Assembly: GCA_020137815.1 (NCBI GenBank)
Contig: CM035351.1
Span: 2,986,409-3,050,408 of the forward strand
Source: Hormiphora californensis
Lineage: Eukaryota > Ctenophora > Tentaculata > Cydippida > Pleurobrachiidae
DNA length: 64,000 nucleotides
Direction: 5' to 3'
Shown: positions 48,644 to 60,136 of the stretch, in pieces
Numbering within the stretch: the stretch's first letter is position 1
Layout: the number at the start of each line of letters is the position of its first letter
Program-made: the position numbers and the translations under genes
Notes under the pieces: model-generated
The model's input: only the letters and a program-made list of their open reading frames with translations
The model's database searches: none
What the model was told of the DNA's origin: nothing

Positions 48644-51600
48644 CACGTGCACAGTAGTTTGACGTGGTGTAGATGGGTGGAAATTTCTTTGAAGTTACAC
48701 AGTTCACTGTGTTTACACTGTGTTTATCAATTGTGCCATTGACGTGAACTAACAGGATGTTTTTCTTATGAAGATGTTGGATAAATAAGCATATCAGTTC
48801 GCTGTGTTATGGTGGCGAATACCGCGTACACAGGCTTGATAGGATGCCCCCTTTATTGGGTAGTGCAGGAAAGATGAAACGGGGAGGAATGCGTATTGCG
48901 TATTGCGTACTGCAATTTCTTTCTCACTAATTCTCAGACACATGAATTGCAGCATATTATTCGCCTGTAATTCTTTAACGCATGGTATGTTGGGCTTCTA
49001 ACTAGTGCATGTTAGGAGTGCTGGTAGCCTAGGTTCATTACTTTTCAAGCAAGCCTTCTCCAATCAATCTAGCTTTCTTTTTCTCTTCATCTTAATTTCA
49101 TATCTCGCTTTATTCCTTCATATCTCTATCTTTTTTTCTCCAAGTCGACCTCTTTCTCTTCATCATTGATTCAACAAATGCATAGCAGCGAGAGAGATAT
49201 ATACAAAATCAGGCTGGTATTAGTAATTAGTAATAGGGTAAGATGGGGCAAAATGGCCCGCGGGGTAATGTGGCCCATGTATGGGGCAAAGTGGCCCTAG
49301 TTATTACATGTAGTCACGTGACTTTTTCTCCAGCGGAGACCTGCTCGTTCTGTTCCGAATTTTCGCTTTAAAACTGCTGTTATTTCTGTTTGGGTCGGCC
49401 GATTTTAATTTTGCAAAAACTGCCAGTTAGGCTTTATAATTCTCTAAAACGTGGTATAAAAATTTTGAAGAAATTGGCATTTTTTTTGTCTTAATTGTCA
49501 ATTTTGTGAAATCGGGGCAAATATGGCCCACTCTCCGGGGCAAAGTGGTCCGGTCTGGGGCAAAGTGGCCCACCTCTAGGACCAATGAAATGGCGCCTGC
49601 AATACCACGTGACATTGGAATGCACAAAAATTTAGTCCAGACGGTCAAATTAGGGGTAAAGTGGCCCATGTTCCGGTGCAGAACATGGGCCACATTGCCC
49701 CTAATTTGATCGTTTCGTCTAACAACACCAGGCACGTGATAAAATCGAGCAATGCTATTGGCTTGGGCCACTTTGCCCCGATGCAAATTTTCCAAAAAAC
49801 GCCTCACCAAATTATTTGAATTGATTAATCAACCCATTAAATAAAACTTGTAGATTTTAAAATTTAGTTCGGCTGAAAGGAAAAGGTTTCATTGGATAGC
49901 CTATATATTTTTTTTCTTCCTGCTGTATAAATTGCGTATTTTAGAACCTAAAACGTTAAAAGTGGGCCACTTTTACCCCAGCTTACCCTATATAAATCAG
50001 GCTACTCGGAACAAAAAAGGGGGGGGAGGGCCACATTTACTGCACCTGATAGAATCCAATACTACCACCTATCAGGCCAAAGTAGCACTCTAGCGCATAT
50101 TGATAAACATGGGCAGCAGGCAGATAAGAGATCATACAGTCGTCTTGGCCGTGGGGCCACCACATGAGATTACGTTCTATCCCCTGACACGTGCCGACAA
50201 CATTTTCTGGAGGGAGGGAAGTGGTTACTTGCCTGGTAAAATCCGATACTGGCTCCTAGGGAAACCAAGAAACACTCCATCGCGAACTCGTACACATGAG
50301 CGGCGGGGAGATATGAGATGAACACATCATTCTCGTCGACATGGAACCCCCACAGATTCTTCTGGATCAACCCGCATACTGCTCCTATGTTCTCTAGGTC
50401 ACACAAAGGGAGGTTAAACAAAAACACAAGGATTGTTTCTGTAGCGAATTTTCACTTACGATGTGTTATCATAGCGCCCTTTGGGGTGCCAGTGGTACCG
50501 CTGGTGTAGCAGATTAGTGCCGTGTCAGAGGCGGTAGGGGGCTTGAAATCAAACAGGTTTGCCTCTCCCAGTTGTTCCAGTTCCTCCAGAGACATGATAT
50601 CAATCCCATACCCCGATAATGTGTCCTAGGAGGGGAACTAGTTATAACAAGTATTGATAATAAAACAGGAGTCTCTCTCTCCCCGTGTAACTCTCTTACC
50701 GTCTGTTCTGTGGTTGGCTGAGCGTCGGTCAGTACGATTAGTGTAACTTTGCTGTCCGGAGTTAGGAATTTAATAAGGTTATCGAGACGTTTCGAGTCAG
50801 TGAACACCACGCGAAGTTGAGTGGCCCCCAGAATATACTGAAAAGAGAGAAATGTACGGAGTATACTGACACATACTGAAGTATACAGAAAATATGAGAA
50901 TATTCTTCGACGTCATAGTCCAGGTCCTGAGTCTACTTTTAGAGCTCGAGTTTCTGAGAATTCTAGTGTGGTTTCTGAGAAAGGTGACAAACTGATATTA
51001 TATTACCACCACCGTCAACCGTGATAGGCATGGTATAATTATTAAAATGAACTGCTATTCTATTATTAGACTTATCATGAGCTTATTTGGCTAGTTCTTC
51101 TAGAAGTCTCTAGTTATTACTAAGTGTGATTGTGAGCAGAATATATCAGACTGCAATAAAATTCTTATCCCCAGCTTTGAGTAATTCTACACATAAAGAT
51201 GGAGTTAAGTTACCAAAAACGAGTTATTCGGGAGGTGCAAAAATCTATAAAACAGGTTTTGCAGTCTGCATAAAATTCAGAATAACAAAAAATGGCTCTG
51301 TTTATTTTGGAGCTTTTGTAAAGTGATTTATGAAACAAGAGATTGGTGGCCACTGGCCCCCGTCCCTAGGCCCACTGGTGACCACCAGCGATAATACCCA
51401 AGAGAACAACTATGATCACGCACGATGATCCCCTCCCAACTTTTGGGCCCCGTACACGAAATGAAGCCCCTGCGTTGAAAATGCCAACTCCAAAGTCCCA
51501 GAGTTAACTATTTTCCATGGTTACAACTCCAAAGTCCCAGAGTTAACTAGTTGGTTAGTGGTTACCAACCCCAGAGTTAACTAGTTGGTTAGTGGTTACC

Positions 51601-53474
51601 AACCCCAGAGTTAACTAGTTGGTTAGTGGTTACCAACCCCAGAGTTAACTAGTTGGTTAGTGGTTACCAACCCCAGAGTTAACTAGTTGGTTACCAACCC
51701 CAGAGTTAACTACTTGGTTACCTGGACGGCCTCTTTTCCGAGGGTATCATAGAGTGGAACCAGTACCATACTGTAATGATTACACATCTGCATGGTACAA
51801 TGCCATGCCGTGCTGTTCTGGGCGAATATTCCTATCATCGTGTTTTGACCTGGAGGGAAGAGAGTAGGGACTGAGAGAGGAGAGAGAGAGAGAAAGGAGA
51901 GTAGGGAGGGAGAGAGAGGGAGTGAGTGCAAGTGATTGTAATCGCTAAATATAGTCTGGAACCTATAACTAGGTAATAATGCCTATTGGGCTATTGCCAG
52001 GGGTAAGATCAAAAGCTAGGACCGCCCCCTAACACCTCCTCCCTGTTCTTGCTTCTGCAGTTTTAAGAATGGAATTTCCGCCCACCCCGATTATGTTATT
52101 GAGAGAGGATCACGGGGTAGTAATCCTAAAAGGAAACAAAATACTCCTGACTTGGTTGGTGACAGTGTGACGACTGACTGTGTGACGGTGTGAATGTGTA
52201 TGTATGACTAACCTGGCATATTACTCTTTACAAAGAGTCCCGATCCCATTCGCTTCACTTTGGCTGAAACCTCTGTATAATCCAACCAAGAGTAGGGAGC
52301 ATCAGGGGCTGGCCGCTGTCCTAGGCACCTGGGAGAAGAGGGGAGGGATTATTTGATGGATGGGAGGGGGTTAGCACCAGGGTAACTAGGTTAGCTGATG
52401 GAGAGGTACAAATGGTGGTTTATGATCGGATAGTTAATTATAAAGTTAGTTGAATATATGCAGTACTGCTGCAGCACCAATCACCATGGTCCCTGCCTCA
52501 AAGTTATACGTGTACCCGTGGTACATCCTGGTACCCGTGGTACATCCTGGTGGCTGGTGCACCAGATGGGTACACCTATTACAAGGAAGGGATACGGTTA
52601 CATAGCCGTGTTCCTGATAAGAGCGGAATCAAATAACTTGCTTTGACGCAGGGACCTTCCTTATCGCAGCCAGCAGCTCCACTGCAGTACACTCTACAAC
52701 GGCAGCAAATACCACGGCCCACACCCTCTTCCCAATATTTTAAAATTTTCTTCTAAAGAAGTGCTATTTGTAGTTCACCGCACCCATAAAATATTTAACT
52801 GCTTCCAGTTACTGGGCATTCATAAATGCCCATAAATGTCCATAAAAAGTTGCCAGGCACTGACAGTAACATCTCGCACGCCGCTCGTAGCCCAGTGTGG
52901 AGTCTTAGACAAATTAAATGCACATTATGCTATCCATGTTCCCCAATGGTCGATAAAATCCTCTCTCACTGCGCCCAAATATTGTAAAGGAGGGTCAGAA
53001 CATAACAAATAAAACCCCCTTACCGGTTGTTAGGTCCTATTTTGAGACCGAGCTGGAAGCACTCGTAGGCAGTTTTTATTTCCGCATACCGGGAAACATA
53101 CTCCGGGGCTAGGTCCCCGATAATAGACGTCCTCTCACACGTCCGAGGGTCAACCTCTTTTGTGAGCACTGGGGAGAGAGAAGAGTGTGAAATATGTTAG
53201 AAAATAGTGATTAGTAGAATCATGATATTGAAGAACCAGAATAGTTGTTGTTGTGAATAATGCGGCTAATCCAACTATGTACACGATAATATCATGTCTA
53301 ACTTGCTCGACCTTGTTATATAAAGGAGGGTATGTAACAAGTTTGATCACCTGGTGGCAGGGCACGGGTTGAGGGTAGTCCAAACTGACGGTACATGACG
53401 TAAGATACTGCAAGGGCACTGGTTGTTATTGCTGCAGGTAACAGGTAGCTCTCGTCTATTTCTAACTGCTGCAT
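45921..53474 (-). CDS. Long-chain acyl-CoA synthetase, 11-exon paralog
   Basis: Eleven exons, 5' to 3': 53351-53474, 53024-53168, 52213-52328, 51722-51849, 50700-50837, 50460-50625, 50233-50393, 48092-48262, 47613-47746, 47195-47381, 45921-46475. They join in phase to 674 residues. There is an N-terminal membrane segment (LLPAAITTSALAVSYVMY). The adenylate-forming core has ICYTSGTTGTPKGAM, EGYGQTENCG and GWLHTGDIGTW, then the fatty-acyl-CoA synthetase signature DRKKNIFKLAQGEYIAPEKIE. It activates long-chain fatty acids with ATP and CoA at ER, mitochondrial or lipid-droplet membranes. The intron after 50233-50393 starts with GC (CAG|GCAAGT). The donor of exon 51722-51849 abuts a minisatellite. 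The ATG is 1 nt after acceptor-like CTGTACTAG. It is an ACSL1/5/6-type paralog; finer assignment is not possible here. Confidence 0.93.
48018..48080. repeat. CT microsatellite beside an ACSL exon
   Basis: CT tract within 12 bp of exon 48092-48262, on its donor side. A GA tract lies at 48571-48641 in the next intron. Confidence 0.85.
48263..50232 (-). other. 2-kb intron of the 11-exon ACSL gene
   Basis: Contains a GA tract (48571-48641) and the transposon-like element at 49236-49988. No exon is seen. Confidence 0.6.
49236..49988. mobile_element. 753-bp nonautonomous element with GGGCAAAGTGGCCC repeats
   Basis: Inverted ends start GGGTAAGATGGGGCAAAATG (left) and the complement GGGTAAGCTGGGGTAAAAGT (right), flanked by TA. 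GGGGCAAAGTGGCCC-type blocks recur near each end (about 49280, 49510, 49545 and inverted at 49765). A central hairpin (about 49650-49710) repeats the same words in both orientations. No transposase frame. Confidence 0.65.
51486..51721. repeat. 34-bp minisatellite abutting an ACSL splice donor
   Basis: The unit GGTTACCAACCCCAGAGTTA plus ACTAGTTGGTTAGT recurs with AGTTAACTAG starts at 51541, 51575, 51609, 51643 and 51677, then a 27-bp copy, with degenerate copies to the left. The last copy runs into the GTAACC donor of exon 51722-51849. Confidence 0.85.
51850..53023 (-). other. Introns around the small ACSL exon 52213-52328
   Basis: No other exon is recognised. A 20-bp tandem duplication (CCCGTGGTACATCCTGGTA) lies at about 52513-52552. 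Confidence 0.6.
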
Positions 53475-55370
53475 CCTAGTACAGGTAGGGGAGGGCGGGT
53501 CAGATATCTCATATAATCAGTATTAGGAGAGGGCGCTGGGCGGGTCAGATATATCAGTCTTGGATTTCATAATGAGGTGGAGATCATCTCGTAGAGCGTT
53601 ATATTTTGTAACATGCACTGTCAGCTGTACATTTCATTTTCTCACACACATGTACGTGTTTTTTCTTCCGCCCTTTATAACATGACAGTATGTATATTTT
53701 AGTTGTAGCGGAATTAGCATACGCGATACACAATCGGCCGGGGGGGGGGGGTGGTTCAATCAAAGACTTCAGACCTATGGTCAGTACATACTACAATTAT
53801 TGTTATCAATCATGTCTGTTCTCAGTTCAAGACATCAATCAGATGTGCCCTATTTATAGGATCTAGATGACACACTGTTTACTTTTTACAATTTACAATT
53901 AGTACACACCGACAATGAGTTACAATTATCAAAAGAAAGACAGCTGGACACTACTAAAAAAGTAGCAATAGATCAGTCGCTTACACAATCACACACTGCA
54001 CATGATACACAGTATTACACAGTATTATAAACAGTAGCAGCAGCAGCACGTGCAGGCTTACCAAGTACTGCCAGAAGTGTAGCTGCAGAAAAAGGAGTGT
54101 GTATGGGGTGAAACAAGGTTGGTTTACAGGGTGAAGCAAGGTAGGTTTACAATTTATAGAGTGAACAGTGTTGTCAGTTGGTACACAGCGAACACAAACA
54201 GATAAGGAATTCACATACACAAGCAACCCGATACATCTGGGGGCATCGGGAGAAACCCAGTACCCACTGATAGAGTGGGGCCTACCGAAACAAGTAAACA
54301 ACCAATCAGAATTCGTTATTTAGGTCACGTGACTGGTTATCAGCCAATCAGGGACCAGTATTTCCTTATTCGGTCGGTTCCTGCTACCCTCTACCTATCA
54401 ACCTTTGCTATGGTACAATACACAAAGACAAGCAAAAACACAAAGGAACACCACTCATTTGACGCACAATGAGATACATATGAGTGTAGTAGAGGTATTA
54501 TGCGAGAGACTAGGGGGTATCACACTTAGCAGCTGTACATCACCATAGCAGGTGTGATTTTTTACATCAATCATCCTCTTTTAGATTCCTTGAGTAACTA
54601 ACTCTTTTTTCTCTGTTGTTCACTCCTTCTATCTCTGTCATTCACTCCTTCTATCTCTGTCATTCACTCGATCATACTCTTTGTCATTTACTACCACTTG
54701 TCATTTACAGTTGTATTTATTGGGGGTTGCACAGCATGTAATACCTTGAGACGATGGCCTGTCGGACTGTTGTCGCAATGTTAGGGCTGTCCATTGTTGT
54801 AGTAGAGTCAGTCAACTGAAGGAGGTGCTACACACACAAAACAGCAGCCAAGTGTCGGCTATATCGGGAGGGTGCTTTTTAAAACGGGAATGGAGAAGGA
54901 AGGGGGATTGAAGAGAGAGAAATGGAGGAGGATTGAATAGAGAGAAATGGAGGAGGATTGAATAGAGAGAAAGGGGAAAAAAGAAAGATTTGGTTTTGTG
55001 GAAAGATGGGAGGAGCAAATGCGAGACGAAAAGAATGGGAAAGGACCCGGAAACACGTAATGTGTGCGAAAGTGTAGAAAAGGAAATTGAAGCTTAGTGT
55101 CACCGAAAGCAAAAAGAGATGAGCAAAAGATCAACGTGGAGAGAGATAAAACGAAGGAAGTAAAAGAGGTAGGATTGTAGAGCATTATCGATAGAATAAT
55201 CATGATAATAATATGCACATAATAAATAAACGGCTCATTAGTGCTGTGTGGAATGGAACTATATTAGGAATTCATGATATTACAAAATCTATACAACAAA
55301 TATCAATACACCCCTCAGTAACAATAACTGGTGCCCAATAACTCTTATTAATTATAAATTATGATTATAA
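53475..55370. other. Spacer between spartin and the 11-exon ACSL
   Basis: Both flanking genes are on the minus strand. The region has a poly-G run (53740-53750), a CATTCACTC/TATCTCTGT tandem (about 54620-54670) and a tandem of about 29 bp, GGATTGAATAGAGAGAAATG, near 54905-54975. No exon is seen. Confidence 0.6.
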
Positions 55371-56882
55371 TTAGTCATGTTTAATGGCAGGATTAGACGG
55401 TTTAGCAGCGTTATCTCTCACCACCTCAGCCGCAGTTGACTTGCCTGCCCGTTTAGCAAGTGCCTTGGCGCCCAACTTCTGAGCCTGAGAGTACGTTAAG
55501 CCAACATTGACCGCACTATGAGCTACATCCTCCGTTACCTGCCCCGCCGCCTCCCCATACCTAGCTCCTACTGTCACATTAGCCCCCTCGGCTAGAGCCC
55601 TTCCTAAATGTTTAGCACCCTCCTCTAGCCCATCATACAGAGTCGCCAGACCTGACAGTGCACTCGCCCCCACCTGGCAGGCATCCTTTATATTCTGCTC
55701 AGAAATCCTTCCCTTAGCACTCGCAACAACTTTATTATCACCGCTCTTAGCAACGATACTTTTCACCCCATTACTGATATGTGGAGCTAGAAGTCGGGCA
55801 AGGGCCGATATTCCAGTAGCTAGTTGTCCCACTGCCTGTCCTGTTAGTACAGACACTTGATGGGTGCTCTCTCTTATTGTCCTGACCTGTTGCTGGGTGT
55901 TTTCACTGATCTGTACCTCACCCTTGGAGCTGGGTTTGATGTGAGTTTTTAGAGAGTTAGCACCCTTCTTCAGCAGCTCCCCACCCTTCTTAGAACCCCA
56001 AACGAGGCCAGCAGAGACAACCTCTGCTGTAGTCTGAATCCCACCCGATACCTTGTCAACTGTCCGCGGGGCTGGGGCATCTGGTCTCAGGTACCGTGGG
56101 GGTGGGGGTCTGGGTGGTGGAGCAAAGGCACCACTAGTGGAGGGTAGTTGATCACCACTATCATCAATCACATCATCCCAGGTTTTAACGTGTAGATTAG
56201 TTAGGGACATGATGAGTCTTTGGAACTGATCGATCTGTTCATCCGGAACGTTCTCTAATAGCACCCCAATGTACTTGTTAGCTTGGTCTAGAGAGGGGAA
56301 CATGAACTGTCTATCTCCCACCTGGAGGACTGGTGAGGCTTTAGATACAAGAGGGTAGACCATCTCACCGATCTGAAGACAGGATACGGGGTTGCGGTGT
56401 TGGGAGGAGATGATGTGACTAATTTTAGCGGGCGCATCTTTGGTAACCATGGAGACTCCCCCGACACTCCCACCTACATCGAACACGCTAACACCGGAGG
56501 GGATATTAATAACCTCCTTTGCTTCTTGAGATCCACTAAGTATACTGTGAATATCATCCATATCACTCAACAAACCCTCCAACCCGTCCTCCTCCTCTTC
56601 CTGTTTTATCTCTGATTCAGGGCCGACCTCCTCCAGCGCTCTGATCCTCTCCTTCGCCATGTTTAACATGAAATTAGCCTTCCTAGTCTCCTCTACAGTC
56701 TCCCCACACCTCATACTAATAGCTCGGGTCAGTTGACTGCAGCCCTCATAATACAGCTGCCGTGCCTCCTCCACCCGACCCTCAGCATCCGCGGTTTGGG
56801 CATCAAACACGGCTTTGTATCCGTTTCTCAGTTTAGTTCGGACTCTATCTGGAGTGGTGTAACGTTGCTGCTGCTGCTCCAT
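55371..56882 (-). CDS. SPART: Spartin (SPG20), MIT and senescence domains
   Basis: A single 503-codon exon (human spartin is 666). Residues about 10-85 form an MIT-like helical domain (KLRNGYKAVFDAQTADAEG). An acidic linker, a plant-senescence/spartin middle region and a proline-rich stretch with PPRY at 261-264 follow. PPRY is a PPxY motif of the kind that binds WW-domain Nedd4-family ligases. The last 200 residues form the senescence domain (GLATLYDGLEEGAKHLGRAL). In animals spartin acts on lipid droplets, endosomes and mitochondria; the MIT domain binds ESCRT-III. It lies between two ACSL paralogs on the same strand. A GTAAGT donor (56936-56941) and CACTAG 6 nt before the ATG could frame a 53-nt 5'UTR intron. 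Confidence 0.86.
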   Translation of the reverse strand: MEQQQQRYTTPDRVRTKLRNGYKAVFDAQTADAEGRVEEARQLYYEGCSQLTRAISMRCGETVEETRKANFMLNMAKERIRALEEVGPESEIKQEEEEDGLEGLLSDMDDIHSILSGSQEAKEVINIPSGVSVFDVGGSVGGVSMVTKDAPAKISHIISSQHRNPVSCLQIGEMVYPLVSKASPVLQVGDRQFMFPSLDQANKYIGVLLENVPDEQIDQFQRLIMSLTNLHVKTWDDVIDDSGDQLPSTSGAFAPPPRPPPPRYLRPDAPAPRTVDKVSGGIQTTAEVVSAGLVWGSKKGGELLKKGANSLKTHIKPSSKGEVQISENTQQQVRTIRESTHQVSVLTGQAVGQLATGISALARLLAPHISNGVKSIVAKSGDNKVVASAKGRISEQNIKDACQVGASALSGLATLYDGLEEGAKHLGRALAEGANVTVGARYGEAAGQVTEDVAHSAVNVGLTYSQAQKLGAKALAKRAGKSTAAEVVRDNAAKPSNPAIKHD

Positions 56883-57714
56883 AGTGTTCTAGTGCTAATA
56901 TAAGAGTGCTGGTAGGAAGGGTAGTAGCTGTGAGTACTTACAACACCAGGGAGGATCTGTTTATCTGGGATATCTGTCTCTCAGGGGGTATCACTAGTTC
57001 ATGAAGGGATTCTAAAAGAGGGGGAGGGAGGTATGTCATTAGCAGCGGTGTCAGCTGCAGATCACGCACTCAGTCTCACACATACAGCATATATTGCATA
57101 CTCAGTACTCACACGCACACCACATACAGTATTACTGGGTCACGTCTTGTTAAAACAATGAAACACGCTCGAATGTGTTGGCTTGAATAATAATCACGCA
57201 TCCACCATGTGGTGACAATTATGTGTGGGTTTATACACAATGAATTATTTAAAATTCCCCAACATTTTTACCCAAAATCGAGTTAATAAGAAACAATTTC
57301 GTTATTTTCATACTGATAAATCGAATAATTTAAAACACACATAAAAAACACACACGTACAACCGTGGGACTGATATAATATCACAAACAAAAACAATCCT
57401 CAAACACATCAACTTCTAAATTACCTTTCCCGTTTATCTGACTATATCTGAACTCTGAAAAGTTGATCTCACCACCCGGGTGGTATGAGGTTTGCTCAGC
57501 GTGTGGCTAAGTGACCCCAAAAAAAAAAAAAGAAAGTTGATCTCACCTCGATATATTGGACAGTAAAGTAGTCCCAAGTAAGTGGACCAAAAATATAAAT
57601 ACCCAGCCCTTCAAAACCCTTTCCTCGCCTTGTATTATTCGACCCTCGCCGCGCCCCGCAAAGGGTTAGAACATAAAAACCCTTAAACATCCCGATATAT
57701 CTAGAGTTTAGTCA
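56883..57714. other. Spacer between ACSL (2-exon) and spartin
   Basis: It holds the likely 5' region of spartin (possible noncoding exon upstream of 56941) and an A-run at about 57520-57532. No other exon is seen. Confidence 0.55.
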
Positions 57715-60136
57715 TTATGCCTGGTTGCTAAGCATTGTACTCAGTACATCCCTGTACACCGTTGCTATGGCATCCCTTCTCTTCTTCATGGTAGGGGTCA
57801 TCAAACTATTCTCCACTGTAAAGGCCTCCTCAACCAAAGTAACATGTCGAACATGCTCGAAACTCTTCAATTCCTTCTGTCCAATCGTCTGCATGTTCTG
57901 CAGGACCAGACCGGCGCTATCAGGCTTAGCAATGAACTCGGCTACTGTGACTGGAGGGGTCATGGCAGCCAGGGCAGCCTCATCAGGCACCACCACACCC
58001 ACCAGACATGACTTGAGGGACTCACCATACACAAAACATTGGGCTACAATAGGGGCACGCTCGTATATCGATTCGATCTTATCTGGTGCTATGTACTCTC
58101 CCTGTGCGAGTTTAAAGACATTCTTCTTACGATCAATGATGGCCACACACCCATGCTTAGTCCATTTCCCGATATCACCAGTGTGCAACCATCCCTCCTC
58201 GTCAATCGTGTCAGCAGTCATCTTGGGTTCCTTGTAGTAGCCCTTGCAGACAGTGGGTCCCCTGAAACAGATCTCACCCCTGTTATTGGCAGCTAGATAC
58301 TCCTTCTCAGGTACATCAGCCAACTTGACCTCCAAACAGGGCAGTGGGATGCCAATGTGACCGATGGAGTGGTCTCCCTGGAGTGACATGGTTCCCACTC
58401 CACTCATCTCCGTCTGTCCGAATCCCTCCATCACAAAGCATCCCAGGGCGGCCCGGTACCACTGGAGAATATCCCCCCGACAGGGTGCAGAGCCTGTTAT
58501 CAGCAATCTCACCTTACCACCAAAAGATTTCTGGACTTTCTTGAACAGAAGGTAGTCCCAGAAGGAGTTCTGTCGGTAGATCCCGGCCTCCACCTCCTCC
58601 AGCTTAGAAGCAATACCAATCTCATAGAGCTTGCTAATAAGTGGCTTCTTCTTTACAACCCCGATAATCCTATCATAAGCCTTGTTGAGGACCCTGGGAA
58701 CAGAGGGGAGGACGGTGGGTTGAAGGGTCTCAAAATCATTCAGCAGCAACCTCAGATCACCCTGGTAGTAGCCTATCCGGGCACCTAGGTAGGTGAAGAA
58801 GCACTCCACTGCAAACTGATACACATGTGCCAGGGGCAGGTAGGAGATCAGACAATCGTTGTGGTCTAGGACGAAGTTGTGCAAGTTGGCTTTCAGTCCC
58901 ACAGAAACAGCTGCGATGTTTCCATGGGAGATGACAGCTCCTTTTGGTGTCCCCGTAGTACCACTGGTGTAACAGATAAGGGCCGTGTTCTCGGGTTTTG
59001 GGGGTCGTGGTGGTGTCATATTCTCCGCTCCAGATACCTCGAACTCCTCCAGACTGACCACTTCAATGCCCAAACTGGCCGCCTTTTCAATGCATTCACT
59101 GGACAGCTCCCCTATACAGACGATGAGACTGAGAGTGGTATCTTTACACCACTTCAGGATATTATAGACGAGAGGGGTGTCAGCGAATACTACCCTCAAC
59201 TCACACGTCTGGAGAATGTGAGACATTGCCTTGGGGCCCAGGGTGTCGTAAAGAGGGACCACGGTGAGGCTGTACCCACTACATGCATGCATGATGACAC
59301 CCCAGTCGGGGCTATTTTTAGCGTAGATCCCCACTAATTCTCCCTCGTTAAATCCTCTGTTCACCAGAGCACTACCCACTTTAGTGAGACGCTCATACAC
59401 CTGTAACAAATGGGGCTGTGTTAGGAAGTGAGTGTGGAACTGTGTTAGGGAGTGGAAAGGGGTTAGGGGCTGTGTTAGGGAGTGAGAGTGGAGAGGGGTG
59501 TGGGACAGTATTAGGGAGTGTGGACTGTGCTAGGGACTGTGGAACTGTGTTAGGGACTGTGGAGGATGGGAGGAGAGTGAGCAATGGGCAGGGGTAGTGA
59601 CGGATTATTTAAAGAGATGAGGCGGCTAGGGACCCAGAGTGTGAAATATAGCGAAGAGAATAAAGGCATTCCCCTTTGAATTGGATTTATGTTGTATGTG
59701 ATGGGATTATGAGAATAATCATGATTATCCACAAGGAAGAGAGTTAGGGGTGGCGCATTTATGTGACATTTTCTGTGTCTTTTTAGCAACCAGACACTGC
59801 AGGAACCCGGCTGCACATAACACTGAGATTAGGTTAGTAACTCTATACCTCATCATATGACATCCATTTGTAGGGTGCCCCAGGAAGGGTCAGCTGCCTC
59901 GCTCCAAACAATGGTGCACTAGGGTCCATGGTGTGGCCCCGTTTAAAGGCCTCGAACAGGGTCGTCACAACTGGCACGTGGGAGTCCGGGAGGATGCTCC
60001 GTCTGTGGGTTTCGCTGGTGAGCGCCCGGGTGAGGATCTTCCCGGGAAGGGGGTGAGGGGCTGGTTTCCTGGTGATAACCATGACAACCAGAAACACCAG
60101 GAATAGGGCACTACCCACACACAGCCCGAGAATCAT
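57715..60136 (-). CDS. Long-chain acyl-CoA synthetase, 2-exon paralog
   Basis: Two exons (59849-60136 and 57715-59400) join in phase 0 to 657 residues. The first encodes an N-terminal anchor (MILGLCVGSALFLVFLVVMV) and the linker to YDE. The second holds the whole adenylation domain: ICYTSGTTGTPKGAVISHGN, EGFGQTEMSG, GWLHTGDIGKW and DRKKNVFKLAQGEYIAPDKIE. It catalyses ATP- and CoA-dependent activation of long-chain fatty acids. It resembles the 11-exon paralog at 45921-53474, but about ten introns are missing, and the one it keeps falls before a VYERL-type segment. This suggests that partly spliced RNA was reverse-transcribed back into the gene, or stepwise intron loss. The start is 6 nt after CTCCCTCCTCCGCAG. 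Confidence 0.94.
59401..59848 (-). other. Intron of the 2-exon ACSL gene
   Basis: A 448-nt GT-AG intron. Its first part on the plus strand (59400-59590) is an irregular tandem of GTGTTAGGGAGTG-like units. Confidence 0.8.

Noticed and set aside
51126-51326. 66-codon plus-strand frame in an ACSL intron
   Set aside because: It is antisense to the gene with no domain or splice support.
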